Source: Bombus terrestris
Taxonomy: Eukaryota; Arthropoda; Insecta; Hymenoptera; Apidae
NCBI RefSeq assembly: GCF_910591885.1
Contig: NC_063274.1
Location: forward strand, 21,412,164 to 21,476,163
DNA length: 64,000 nt
Direction of reading: 5' to 3'
The translations under genes and the position numbers were made by a program. How positions within the stretch are numbered: the first letter of the stretch is position 1; each line of letters begins with the position of its first letter. Under the pieces are notes generated by a model. The model searched no databases. It had not been told where the DNA came from and saw only the letters and a program-made list of their open reading frames with translations. Below, piece by piece: positions 1-11,520 of this stretch.

Positions 1-420
1 CTCGATCGTCCCTAGGGGACTCCTAGCTTGTGTTTCGAATGCTGCGCGCAGATGTATCGGCAAGCGATTCGAGCAAAAAGAAAGGAAACGCGAAACGGTC
101 CGTGCTCTGGGATACGTGCGCGGATACGTACCGCACGACGGCTTCGGTTTTAATCTTACTTATACCGGGATTCGATAGAATTAATGGCCACGCCTCGTAG
201 CAGGCGCAATCCCTCGATTTCCGGGACCACGGCCCCGGAAAGGATTCTTCCTACGTGTTGGAGGCAGGGCCGACGCACTCGTGACCACTGGATATATTCA
301 GGTTGGAATGTACATGAGAAGGCAAATAGCAGATGGCGATCGCGATCGTCCATGAGGAAGGGGAACGGTTCTCGTTAGGGTAGGACGAAAAGTCGAGGAT
401 GAGGTCCATGAGGTTAAGTA
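1..420. other. CpG-rich non-coding patch
   Basis: No convincing gene is visible. Base composition is more GC-rich than the sequence after 430, with several CG-containing palindromes (TCGATCG-type and GCGATCGCG-type words). Two short overlapping open frames on opposite strands (about 65 codons each) look like by-products of the composition. It could be part of a regulatory element or the edge of a neighbouring gene outside the window. Confidence 0.4.
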
Positions 421-2820
421 CAAAGTTAATTAACGTCTTACGAATTCATTTAAGAACTTTGATTCGTTAGATGCGCTGTTCTGATCTATTTTATTACGTC
501 TTACTGTTTGCATAAAGCATTTTTGCTCGATTATGAAGACTGGCAAAAAGACTGGCAAAGTTTGGCTGTTAAATACTGGAACATATTGTATATAACATCT
601 TTTATGCTGTTGAATCTTAATTTTAATAAAGTAGTAAAGTTTTAAAAGTATCAATCACAGTTTCAACGAAGAAATTTAATACCACGAAGGTAATTCTCGT
701 TCTATCTTAATTTTTAATCTCATCCGATCATGTGCAATATCTTTGTAACATATAAAGAGATGCTGTAAACTCGTTCATAAAAAGATGAACATGAGTAATT
801 GCGCATACATATGATATTTGGATATGAAAGTTCGACTCATGTAATGCCAATAGTAGGTCGAAGAAACTCATGTAATCGTAGAGATTCACAGGATGCAGCC
901 AGCAATCAATAAATTCAGACGTTTTGTAACAGTTACGTGATGGCTGATAACCATAAAATTATGCTTTCCTGTTTTTTCCCTGGATACACTGGGAGAAAGT
1001 TGCCGTTTCGAGAAAGCGGTAATCCCGTCCCTTTTTTTCTTCTCAGACAAATCGAAGGTTTCGCGATTTCGTTGTTGCTACGAAAGCGTTCCGTTGCAGG
1101 TGAAGCATTTACGTAATCGCGAAATATGTAATTAAGTAATTTAACTTGCAATCCGTCTCCCGATCGGGAACAAGTGAATCGAAAGGTTTCTCGTCTCGAG
1201 TATTTTACATTCAGATTATGTAAACGAACGAACAAAGTCGACCGGTCGCGTGACTAAACTTTTTATATTTTTCAAAGACGCGACAAGATGGTCGATGGAC
1301 ACCTGTTCCCATCTTGGAACGTTCATTAGAAGTTCAATTTGTGTAATCACATTTTTATTCAGCAATCGTGCTATACCGATACTCGTTTGCCAGTTTCACT
1401 CGCTATTGCTGTTGCAACTGTTGCAAATCACTTTCAACGGTAATAGATAGGAAGCCGTATCGAAACTGGTTTGATTAGTGAAAACAGTTTTCACCGTGTG
1501 GCTGTTTCGACCGACTCTTTTGCATTTCGTAATTTGCCATGCCTCCGCTATTAATTAGATACATTCGTTTGACGTTTGTGATTTATACGTTGAATCACGG
1601 AAAGAAGTTCTCTTCTGCAAGAACCTATTTCTCTGAATGTGATTAATCGTGTCATAGTAACGTATTTATATCTCAATAAATGTAATGGATAATTAAACTT
1701 TAACAAAATAAGTAGGTACTCTATCTGCGTTTAGAATTAGAATAAGTTTAGACAATAAGAGACAAAAATATATTCGTTCTCTAAAACGGCATTTAATAAA
1801 AATTTCATTAATTATAGCAGTATACGCAATGGACATCATTATCTCTTTTATTGTAAGTGGAGATTTACAATTTCATCGATCGATATCATAGCGGACAAGA
1901 ATGAATTATAATCCTGTATAGAGACACTAAATCTATCGACGTACAATACAATATTCTAAATGTATTTATAAATTTACTTGGAAATATCTAATATACGTAG
2001 GTTGCATAATTATCATTTTGTTTCATAGCTCTCTCTATTTCCTATAAGACTTCTATCAACCATATAACTATATTTCAAGCTGATAAGATTTATTACAGTT
2101 TATCTTTCACAGTTGCAAATAATCAGTGTATTTTATTTTTATGTGGCGCACCCTCTCGACAAATACGATTTCAATTAAAGTAACCGTAGCCTGGAATTTT
2201 ACTGTCTCTTACGTGTGATCGTGTCGGTATTGAACGAAACGTTACGTAACGACCTGCCTTGTACAAGATTCAAAGAGACCTGGTATTCGACGGAGGGTTC
2301 AGCTTTCTCTCCGTGCGAACTTATTGCTCGTAACGTTTTAACGAGACCAACGCGAAACGTCTTCGAGTGTCGAGAAACGTTGCACGTTATCTAACGAAGA
2401 TTGTCACGTTTTTATATTTGAATATTTTCTCCTATTTCATTGCAATTCTAAGAAATCAGGATTTCTAATTTCTAACCGGGCCCATGTGATGTGTCCATAG
2501 AAATCAAAGGTATAAATACGAAAGCTATGGTCTTTCTATTGGAGTTAAAATATTATCATTTCGTAATAGCTACGGATTCAATTCCTGAATATAAACGAAA
2601 CCTGTTCAAAATTATTCGAGAGATGTTCTCCAAACTCAATCAGTTGTAGGTATAAATCACACTTAGAGATACCGCTTTGTCTGCTTTATTAACATACGCA
2701 ACTTGTTTTACTATCGGTTCCGCTGTTCGGCTAACCGAGGCGACAGTCAAGATCGCCAAAAAATCTAGGAATTCTACGAGTCTAAGTATGTATGCATACG
2801 GTTAATCTGTAACGTCCACC
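421..2820. other. AT-rich non-coding stretch
   Basis: I see no gene, RNA or mobile element that I can support. Open frames are short (100 codons or fewer), occur on both strands and have no coding-like codon bias. Short A/T runs and TTTATT-type words dominate. The sequence is compatible with intergenic or intronic DNA. Confidence 0.5.
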
Positions 2821-3230
2821 CGGAAATTGTGACTATTTCTCAAGATTGGTACTTTGAAAAGCTGAGCAACCTGCTGCGACTTGCATATGTTGGACATAAA
2901 TTTACGGTGGACGGTGGGCAGCCACCTGCGATACGCGTGACCGCGTGACGAAGCACGCGTGAAACCGCGTCGATCGCGAAATTATCGAACGATGAAACGG
3001 TTCTCTTCCGGGTATCACGTGACACGGTTTGACCAGCGAGGATACACGCCTTTTGCCGGTAGATTTATTTGACGCATTCACGAGATGTTTTCGTAGGGCG
3101 ACCCGTACTATACTCGGGAAGTTGCTTCTTTTCAGACGTTTTGTGCAACCACGTGCAATTCATGCTGCGTTGCGTGCTTACACGGGAAGTTAAGACCGCG
3201 GTTATACGTGAATCACTTTTGTATCCTATT
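2821..3230. other. CpG-rich patch with CGCGTGA words and E-boxes
   Basis: Between 2930 and 2980 the word CGCGTGA recurs three times in close succession. Two perfect CACGTG palindromes lie nearby, at 3016-3021 and around 3151. CACGTG is the core site of many bHLH factors. Clustering of these words makes a small regulatory element possible, but no promoter or gene is evident. The short minus-strand frame here is probably a by-product of base composition. Confidence 0.35.
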
Positions 3231-4680
3231 ATAATGTAATGGGAATTGGTTAATAAAATTTTTGTTTTATTTTCATATGGTTAAGAGGATTTATACTTTT
3301 TAAATATTTAATTCAATTTCAGCCCTTATATAACGTGTTGTTGCTAACACAGTGATAAAGATTTTGACTTTGTTTTCATTGCTGATAAATGGGAAAAGAA
3401 GAGAAAGCTAGTATATAAATAAATTCAAAGAGCACAGGCAAAGAATTTGACAAACAATGTTTGAGATTCAATATATTATTTCTCAGTACTATAGCTATAC
3501 CAAAACAATCATTTTTAAATTGATTTTAAAATTAGATATTATGTATTTTGCACCTTATCGATATGATTCACATTTCGTAGAAAAATCAAGTCAAGATCAA
3601 TCAAGGTTCAGTTTGTTGAATTATTCGAAGATTGGATTCGTTCCTTGGACTAACTAATTATTGTAGCAAGGTGCTCCTAGGAGTAAACACATTAATGCAT
3701 CTTAATCGCAAAAAGGACAACACGTACTGTTTCCGTATATCGTTAACGACGACATACACGTTCCGCGTTTATTACGAGCGCTTCCGCCATACACGTAGTA
3801 ATCTTCTTTATCGTAATTAATTATGGATGAGCTTAAACTGATACATTTGCTCATCGCTAGAATGAGAGTGTAAAACAAGTCGATATCGAATCGGTGTATA
3901 TGCATTCTGCGCATTTTTGCATCTTTAAGTTTCGCATAAAAGCATAAACACATCGGCAGTTTACAAAAAAAAAATACGAAAGAAAGGTTTTTCCTTCTAC
4001 AGAATGATTATTATGTAAAGAATGCATCAGAAATAAATAAGTCAAAGAAAAACGAGGAAATCGTAACTTGGTCATAATGTCAAGATTTTTTCGCGTTTCA
4101 TGAACGAGTGTTGTGTCGCGGAACAATGCCTGGCTCGCTTCACAGTGCACCGTTAGTAATTTTCCCTGAGAGTCGATTCTTTGAACTGTCCTTTGTCACT
4201 GGCGGTGTACGATGAGATCTTTTATCGATTCCGCGAAAACATCTCGAAATGACCTTAATAGGCACAAAAAATGCGAAAATAATGCCGAGGTAATTACCGC
4301 GTTCGAGCATACTAGAGCCCTGGATGGCAATTCCATGTTCTTCAACATTTTTCAGCGAGATGATGTATCATCCCTTTGTCGATAATCTTAGTAATTTATG
4401 TTAATTATTTGATTGAAAATTCCCTCATGCTCTTTCTCTCTCTGGATAATTTTATAATTTTAATAACATGATAATCTCACATATCAGCAGGAACCTCTTG
4501 CACAAAAACTTGTATAACTTGATCCTTGTCAATTAATAACAGAAATAATAATATTATTAACATTAATAGCTCAAAAATTAATATTTGCCTATCGCTTATA
4601 TAACCTAAAAATCAAATATAACTATAAACTGGCTTGCAACTTTTAAACTTGTAGAGCCTCGTTTGTTTTATTGGTCCTAT
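3231..4680. other. AT-rich non-coding stretch
   Basis: No gene is supported. Short open frames of 97 codons or fewer overlap one another on both strands near 3700-4150 and do not resemble a known protein. The composition is typical of insect intergenic or intronic DNA. Confidence 0.45.
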
Positions 4681-4689
4681 CGTGCAAGA

Positions 4690-4757
4690 GAATGTATTAG
4701 TAATTATCACTTGTAAAATTTCGCTGTTAATATTAATTCGATTGTACAAAAGACTCC
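4690..4757 (+). repeat. Dispersed repeat, copy 1
   Basis: This segment aligns by eye with 6815-6881 and more weakly with 24905-24962, all in the same orientation. The shared core runs through an AAAATTTCRCT word, then TAATATTAATT, then ATTGTACAAA. Three related copies in one window suggest remnants of one AT-rich transposable element family. The family itself cannot be named from these fragments. Confidence 0.5.
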
Positions 4758-5159
4758 AGGTATCTTAATATGTATGTATTTATTATATATACGTATATTG
4801 TATATGCTTATAGCCGGTAGCATACGTTTGGAAAATTTATGTGCGTTAATTCAATTAAAACAAATCATCAATCAAGAAATGATGAAAATAATGGAGTATG
4901 ATTTTCTTTTAATATGGTATCAAATAATGTACGCATATACTGAAAGATCTAATATGTCGATTGCTATCTGACATCTTGTTTCACCAACAAACTACATACT
5001 TTGAAATGTTATAGCTAGTATATAAAGGATATTTGCTTTCCATTAATATAAAATGGTTTTCAGCATTTGTTTTAGTTGTATTGAAGGAAAGTGTAATAAA
5101 ATTCAATTTTTTATACTGTCATCTTATATCTTGGCATATAGAGTGAAAAAAGTGAAGTT

Positions 5160-5183
5160 TAGGTGTGGCAGTCAATGTGTTAA
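5160..5183 (-). mobile_element. Possible piggyBac-like terminus at a TTAA site
   Basis: Read on the minus strand, a TTAA at 5180-5183 is followed by CACATTGACTGCCACACC. PiggyBac-type elements insert at TTAA and begin with a C-rich short inverted repeat. From general knowledge, ends resembling this are frequent in insect genomes, but I could not find the partner terminus or any transposase here. It may be a solitary end, a small non-autonomous element or chance. Confidence 0.3.
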
Positions 5184-5259
5184 ATCAAAATAAAAATAAA
5201 ACATACCTCATATATGTAGTAGCATAGATATATAGTTTTATTTGCAATCCTTCCTTATC

Positions 5260-5296
5260 TACACACACACACACACATATGCGCGCGCGTGCATGC
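5260..5296. repeat. (CA)n-(CG)n alternating purine-pyrimidine run
   Basis: Thirty-seven bases alternate pyrimidine and purine without a break: a CA run, then TATG, then a CG run ending in GTGCATGC. Such compound CA/CG tracts readily adopt left-handed Z-DNA under torsional stress. It is otherwise an ordinary microsatellite. Confidence 0.9.
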
Positions 5297-5927
5297 CCAC
5301 CAAAGTTCGTCAGTCACGAATAAATTTACACGAATGATGGGATTTACAGGGAATCGCTCGCGGAAAACATTCCGTTCTCACATGAATGGTGGTCCCCTAA
5401 AGCTCGCACCACAATTAATATTACAGGAAGTCGTCGAAGGGGATACATGTTCCTTAACGAACAAGTTTGCCCGTGGATATCTCGAATAATGCACGTTTCA
5501 AATAACGAGCAGCGCAACGCGTTAGATGACTGAACTGAGCAGTGAACACTGAATTCTATTTACATAGAGACATTAATTAGAAAATTATAGTTTGTCGCGT
5601 TGGCGTAGTGTGTCGGAAGGACTCGATAGAGGGCTCGTGCGGGTTTAACGACTTGCCTAAGTAGACACTCTACGTGTTTTTAGTTTTATGCACATGTGTA
5701 CGCGCCGGAAGATGGTGGGTTCGTTTGAACATCGATGCTGTGCCTGTAAATTATTTCGGATAGGTAAAACTTTTATAGTGTCAATAATTTAACGTTTACA
5801 TACTGTTTTATCAGTGTAGTTATTTGTACTTGTAGAAAACTCGTAAAATATTTGTGTTCTTGAAATAAAGTGCAATATCTTATATTGACAATGTATTGCG
5901 ATTTTTCACTTTCAAAACTTGTTTATA
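5297..5927. other. Mixed-composition non-coding stretch
   Basis: Contains a moderately CpG-rich section near 5300-5750 followed by AT-rich sequence. A 66-codon plus-strand frame at 5289-5489 begins inside the microsatellite and shows no protein features. No gene, RNA or element can be supported. Confidence 0.4.
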
Positions 5928-5998
5928 ATAACGTATACGTACTGATAACGTATACGTATAAATGTTATTTATAGTAACATATACGTGGTAATAACGTT
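5928..5998. repeat. Short imperfect tandem repeat of an ATAACGTATACGTA unit
   Basis: The 14-base unit occurs at 5928-5941 and again at 5945-5958. Decayed versions follow near 5974 and 5990. The unit contains the palindrome ACGTATACGT. This looks like a small minisatellite. Confidence 0.7.
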
Positions 5999-6019
5999 TG
6001 GCTTCAATTCCTCAAGCAG

Positions 6020-6041
6020 GGTTGAATTCTATGGGAACAAG
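6020..6041 (+). other. Possible 22-nt exon ending at a strong 5' splice site
   Basis: The only AAG followed directly by GTGAGT that I found in the window lies at 6039-6047, a near-consensus insect 5' splice site. A CAG preceded by a pyrimidine-leaning stretch ends at 6019 and could be the 3' splice site, giving a 22-nt exon that contains an ATG. The pyrimidine tract is weak. An isolated strong donor may equally be a decoy or the end of a longer untranslated first exon. Confidence 0.2.
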
Positions 6042-6420
6042 GTGAGTAACTAAGACACTAAATAATAACAATTCATCGTATATTTCTATATTTTCCATTA
6101 CTGTCATGAAAGACATGACTCTGTTTAAATACATTTTTGGCAAAATCACATTTCATGCAATGCAAGATATTATATATCAATCGATCTGTTTTAAGTAGAT
6201 TATAGAAATAGCAAAATAATAATCTTCATATTATACTCAATTTTTCAACAATGGCAGATATATTGATTGTATTTCAACCAATGGAAACCACATCTTTTCT
6301 ATATAATTTTTCTTAGTTAAGATATAACAAAACATACCATCAATTATTAATTTTCAATAAGAGTAAAAAAGGGAAATAGTAAATGCTTGGATTAAATAGA
6401 TTTCCAGGTGCCTAACAACT

Positions 6421-6447
6421 AATGTAGCTAATGTAGCCAATGTAGCT
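6421..6447. repeat. Three tandem copies of AATGTAGCT
   Basis: Three adjacent nine-base units, the middle one with a T-to-C change at its last position. It is a short recent minisatellite with no evident function. Confidence 0.85.
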
Positions 6448-6724
6448 AATATATCAAATGAATCGACTATAATATAAAAATTATTACGATGAAATATTTT
6501 AGTAATAATAATTTTCTGGAAAATAGTGTTGGTAATTTCCGTAATTTATGCCTTGAAACATGGTATAATGAGTTAATCCACAATTACGAGAAAAGAATCA
6601 AAGTTGCCATCAAAATTAGTTTCATTTTGAATAAACTTTGTGGACTGTCTTGTACAATAATTTACCAGCTGATAGTGTTATTGAATTGACAAATTATAGG
6701 TTATAGACTTTAAGTAGTATAATC

Positions 6725-6769
6725 AGAGAAAAGGAGGGAGGGAGAGGGAGAGAGAGAGAGAGAGAGAGA
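6725..6769 (+). repeat. GA-rich microsatellite (45-nt pure purine run)
   Basis: An uninterrupted purine run that passes from GGGA/GGA units into a pure GA dinucleotide array of about ten units. GA arrays bind GAGA-type factors in flies and can form triplex DNA. Here it most likely reflects ordinary microsatellite growth. Confidence 0.95.
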
Positions 6770-6814
6770 TGACTCACAATTCATTATCAAACTTGTTAAT
6801 GATATAAAAAATAA

Positions 6815-6881
6815 TTTACTAGTTGTAATTTGTTATTTCTAAAATTTCACTAATAATATTAATTTAATTGTACAAACGGAT
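6815..6881 (+). repeat. Dispersed repeat, copy 2
   Basis: Partner of the segment at 4690-4757, with the same order of words (AAAATTTCACT, TAATATTAATT, AATTGTACAAA) and few gaps. It also shares a TTGTTATTT word with the third copy at 24905. It is followed by a GGATCC where copy 1 has GACTCC, so similarity extends slightly beyond the core. Confidence 0.5.
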
Positions 6882-7000
6882 CCTAGTGTTACGTTTAGAA
6901 CGATTCGAATTTCTTCATTAGCATGCAATGTATAACGTTATACACATAGGAGCTTTTCGAGTGACGCGAATCGTAAAACGTTCAGAAAGTTCGTTGACTC

Positions 7001-7400
7001 ACGAAACCATAATGTTCTCCATTTGATAGTTGCGTTGGTAAGGGGACAGACCTCTTTGTTGATCGCGAGGTCATTGGACCAAGGCCGGTCCTACCTGCGT
7101 TTGTATCCCTACATAGCTGGGATGTATAACATGTCTGTCCCTACTGCGTTACAGGGTGTCCACGAAGTATCACCGACGCCCACTCGACCTTTAAAAGATG
7201 GTCTTTTCGTGCGCTCGTGACCGTATACGACACACGACAACGAGGTCGTTGCTTCGTGCCATTGTGCTCTTTCGTGGGATCGAATGGGCTCGTATTTATA
7301 GGTTAGGCCATGGCACCGAACGCCTACAGGTGTCAAATATATATGGCCGTGTTAAGTTTCAATGGATACGATCACAGTAGATGGAGACACATGAAACTTT
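7001..7400. other. GC-richer patch, no gene resolved
   Basis: Composition rises toward 50% GC. The word GGGGACAGACC near 7038 and CTGTCCCT near 7135 form a loose inverted pair about 100 bases apart. A CAGGGTGTCC word at about 7154 resembles the first bases of several insect DNA-transposon ends, but no partner was found. Short overlapping frames on both strands look accidental. Confidence 0.3.
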
Positions 7401-8500
7401 GTTGAGCTGATTTCCGCGATAATAGACACTCGCTTGCCAATTTCAATTTAGCTAGAAATTACGATTATCCCACAGTACTTTATGCAGTAATAAAATTATA
7501 CTATTCTAACAGGTAGGTTGTGGATTTGTATCAAATGAAATAGAAGTTTTTATAAATTCGATTTCTATATGGCACTTGTTCATGACATGTATGTTTATTC
7601 AACAAGACTTCATTCCTTAAGAGTTATTAATTGAGGGTTAATTATTTTTGTATTATTTTCTGATGATCTATGTAATAATATAACATGTTGTTGCAATAAC
7701 TCATAGAATTTGTGTACATGTTTCTATTAAATATGATATATAATATTGTTACATGTATTCTAAATTAATTTACATAAATACACGTGTAGTTCATGCCAGT
7801 ATGTTTTTTAATTTTAATTATTAAGCACATGTTTCTGAAAAACGTTTATCAAATCGATAATTCATTGTATTTAAATGATCGTGGGAACCGAGTTTGTAGC
7901 ATTACGTTCACATACAAAAAGTCGTGATACACTGGTGCAATATCGTGAAGTAATTGTTCTGAACCAGACATGCTGACATTTCGTGCTTGCGTTTTAGTCG
8001 GAAGTACAGTATTCTTTGTAGAGAAAATTTTAAGTGATAGATGATAGACTTTTTCAGGTGGAACACATACATGAGAATAATAAATATCCTATAGAAAGCC
8101 ACTATAAAAATTACAGACCTTTTTTAAAATATCTATCATTTTAACGCATTTCATTTAGCTTAAAAAACCAAATATGTAAGTTGTCTTATTTATATTTTTT
8201 AACAATGTCACATTCACGTAAATTCTACACTATTCTACACAAATTCTATGTTATTTTACGTCACTATACAAATTAATTAATACAAATAATACCTTGCCAT
8301 AGCGTCTAAATTTCTTCATACGGTTCTAGAATGTAAATGAAGGAACGAATAATAACAAAAATATGTTAATGTTCCTGCAGTTTGCGGAGCTAAACATTAC
8401 TCCAAAAGTAATTTTTTTCGACGCTCAGCCGAAATATTAATTTCTCCCCCCAACGCAATTGCAGTCAAATACATAAGGTTAACGAGCCGACACTTTTATC
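7401..8500. other. AT-rich non-coding stretch
   Basis: No gene or element supported. It includes a CAG followed by GTAGGT at 7510-7518, but with only a weak upstream pyrimidine tract. The remainder is low-complexity AT-rich sequence. Confidence 0.45.
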
Positions 8501-8687
8501 ATTGGTGCACGCTCCAGATGATACGGCTCGAAGCGTGACGGAATTGATCGCAACGGCTCTTGCGAAATTTATACGACGCTCTGGCTACGATGAGTTATTG
8601 GCTTTTGCAAAATGATCCTCGGGTCCTCCGTTCGATGTTCCGCGCGCGATTCTACGCTTTACGACGTGCCGGGTTTCAAGCCCGTCG

Positions 8688-9452
8688 GTGATAGTCTGTT
8701 CCGGCTACGGCACGCCGCTATCGTCGTTACAGAGGTTACGGTTCGCCAAGATTTTTCCTCGAAATCCGTTTGAGCTTGCTAGCAAAGTGTACAGAAGAGG
8801 GCTGGCTACAGCAACGCGTAATGCTTGCATTATACCGAGTAATACGCGAATGAAGATTCAAGAATGGGGAAGCGCTGCCTCTGTCCGCCTCTGTACAGCC
8901 GTTATTGCCGTTGTTATTGTTGGCCCGAGGTGCAATGCCTTCGTCATTCTTCCCGATGCATTTCCTACTTCTGCACTTTGCCTCGGTACCGTTCCATGCT
9001 ACCACCTGTTCTGGATGCTGTACTTCTTTTATTCATTGTTAGGTAAGTTAGGATTTTTCGGCTGCGAAAGGTCTACCAGAATGCTGTTCTACTTTGAATA
9101 TCTAAACGTTGATCAAGTGATTAGAAACGAAGAATGTTCTTGCTTTAGCATACTAGATATGTGTAGCGGCACTCGACAGCAACTAGGACCGGACGACGGC
9201 AACGCAGTGATTAGCGCCTTTGGTTACGAACGTTCAGGACCCACGTATTCAAATTCCGGTACCCGTAGTCCGATTTTCCCTTCCCACGACGTGCTTTGCA
9301 AAATGCAGAAGAAACAAAAGGAACGAATTCAATCCGTGCAAATCTTCGGACGCAAAAAAAGAAAAAAAGAAAAAAGAGCAGCAGTACCTCTACAGCGACG
9401 TCTACACCAGCAGCAGCACTATCACCACAGCATATCCACCTCATATGTATAA
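8688..9452 (+). CDS. Longest open frame in the window; product unknown, coding status doubtful
   Basis: The frame stays open for about 254 codons but has no ATG at its left edge; it is opened by GTG, and the first ATG is well inside. The translation shows a hydrophobic segment around residues 64-118, a lysine/arginine-rich stretch near residue 225, and a glutamine/histidine-rich end. None of these matches a family I recognise. A near-perfect TAG/GTAAGT junction at 9042/9043 cuts the frame, so it could be an exon ending there or, more likely to me, a splice signal inside non-coding DNA. The lysine run comes from an A-rich simple repeat at 9352-9377. The unusual length is the main argument for it. 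Confidence 0.12.
   Translation: MIVCSGYGTPLSSLQRLRFAKIFPRNPFELASKVYRRGLATATRNACIIPSNTRMKIQEWGSAASVRLCTAVIAVVIVGPRCNAFVILPDAFPTSALCLGTVPCYHLFWMLYFFYSLLGKLGFFGCERSTRMLFYFEYLNVDQVIRNEECSCFSILDMCSGTRQQLGPDDGNAVISAFGYERSGPTYSNSGTRSPIFPSHDVLCKMQKKQKERIQSVQIFGRKKRKKEKRAAVPLQRRLHQQQHYHHSISTSYV
9021..9048 (+). promoter_or_regulatory. Candidate recursive splice site (TTAG/GTAAGT)
   Basis: A pyrimidine-rich tract (TACTTCTTTTATTCATTG) leads into TTAG at 9039-9042, directly followed by a consensus GTAAGT donor at 9043-9048. A 3' splice site fused to a 5' splice site with no exon between is the arrangement used for stepwise removal of long introns in flies. The donor half is the best GTAAGT in the window. 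The alternative is a normal donor ending an exon upstream. Confidence 0.35.
9352..9377 (+). repeat. A-rich simple repeat
   Basis: Runs of six to seven adenines separated by single guanines. It accounts for the lysine cluster in the overlapping open frame and has no other evident role. Confidence 0.9.
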
Positions 9453-11235
9453 ATGGATGTAGACGTTTTTTTAATGTTATAAGAAAATCTTTGGCATATC
9501 ATTGAAATGAGAAATTAGGCATACCAATAATGTTTCTGCCATATTTTCGTCAAATTTGAGAAGTTTGATAATAGAAAAATGCGGTCTGGTTGAAAGAGAA
9601 CCAAAGCTCTCATCAGAATCTGTGAGTCCGTCGGTGATTCTGAAATCTGGGGGATGATATTTCTGAGGAATCAAATTACAATCCTATTCATGATATAAAA
9701 TTGGTATGTATATTGATTTGTAGTCTTATAATCTCATCGTGTAGAACTCGATATTCTTTAATCTTAATAGATCAGATTCCTATATTTTTACAAAATATGC
9801 AACTTCTATGCACGCTGCTGTTTTATTACTGCTTTTTTGATAAAAGATTTCGGTATCAGGTTACGTCGTATTTAATACATTAGCTAGAAATATTGAATGT
9901 ATAAATTACGAAAACAATATATGTCATAGTCATTGTATAAATTCCCAAATACAACATTTGAAAATCTTACAGTGTTTCAAGATTTTATGACATCTCTTCG
10001 AAAAGTTTCGATAATAAATTTCTGAACAACAGGATATCTAAACGACACTACCATAAAGGACAAATGCAAATCGATGTCATTATTTTTCATTCTGTTTTTC
10101 CCGTTGCTCGATGTATACGGTGTAGCAGATAACAATGTTGACTCATCCAAACAACGTTATATTTATTAGCAGTATGGTACGTGTAGCCACATCGCATGAC
10201 ACGTACGTTTTACGGAAGCGTACGTCTATTATTCCGCGAATTCCAATTTACAACTTGGCGTCTAAGCAGAGCCATATTAATAATTATAATTTAAATTCCA
10301 CTCTGTTAAGATTAACGAAAAAACGAGAAAGTAGCTTGTTTCAACAGAATCACGAACTATCGTTCGTAGTCGGTTTTTAACCAGTCTTTAGTAGTTTGGA
10401 TTATTGAAGAAAGCAAATAACTTCATTAGTTTTTACGTGTTTTCTATAATATGATACTCGTTACTAAGCAGCCCAGTTAATTATCTTCGATTCCTTCTTC
10501 AGTTTATTTGCGGAATCAATTAGCGTTAATGATAAGGAACACCGAGCTAATTTCCAACTAATTTGCTCGAACTCTTGTGTGCCCTATAAGAGGACCTATA
10601 TTCTGGATTCCTGAATAGTTCGCTTACTGAGGAAGGTTAAGTCGGACGGTTTACAGGAGTTTGATACATATGTAAATATATAAAATGAGTCAGCAGACTT
10701 CTTTATTTGTATTATGTTATGTCAGAAAATATAACCGTTTTTTTATACATACTGCTTATTGATGCTTTTATTTGTAAAACGAGAATTCTTTTATCATATG
10801 GCGATTTAGGTCAAATTACACAATTTTCATACAAGAGATTTCTTTAATCTAAATAAATTAGAAAAATGTTAAAAAAAAACACAAATGAGACATTTTGTTA
10901 TTTAGAGGGAAGAATGAACCTACAGAACAAAGTTACTGATTAATATTGACCTAAAAACATTCTGTTTCTTTCTCATTTGTCTAAAAGCTCATCTTCTGTC
11001 TCACATCGATGTTCCTTTAGATATCCTCATTTTATTTCTTATCCATTTTTATTTAAAAATTCCCCGCGAAGAATAGCAGTCGATTGAAAATTGTTTTGTC
11101 CGTCTCTCATCAATATTCCTTCAAAAACTCCCTTTTCTTTTAACATCAACATCCACCCAAAAATTGTTCTCTTTCGTTCGATATTTTGTACGATCAAAAT
11201 CGCTCTGAGGTAGAATTGCACCGTGGACAAACGCC
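9453..11235. other. AT-rich non-coding stretch
   Basis: No gene, RNA or element can be supported. The only frame above 75 codons (10135-10380, plus) lacks coding-like bias and recognisable features. Confidence 0.45.
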
Positions 11236-11520
11236 AAGTAAGGATCTATCGCTCTTTAAGGTCCGATCTCCTGCAGGTTAAGCGGTCGCTTGGCTTTATA
11301 GGTAGTCCGCGTGCTACGCAGGAGGCGTGAGCCATGAACTGATCTATCGGCTTGAAAAGAGCGACTCGGCGAGTCGGAAGAGGGATCGGCGCACGTTGCA
11401 CGGCCGGCAATGCTAACACAATCGCCACCGATGATCGCGGCGATGATGTTAATCGAGTTACCGACCAAGCCGGTAGCTTACTGTCCCGCGCGCGTATGCG
11501 CCGCACGTAGATGCACGTTT
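11236..11520. other. CpG-rich island inside AT-rich DNA
   Basis: About 280 bases of sharply higher GC content flanked on both sides by AT-rich sequence, with several local palindromic words such as CGGCGAGTCG. Overlapping minus-strand frames of 70-86 codons are arginine/serine/proline-rich and look like composition artefacts. A conserved non-coding element is possible. I tested it for a tRNA cloverleaf and found none. Confidence 0.35.
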
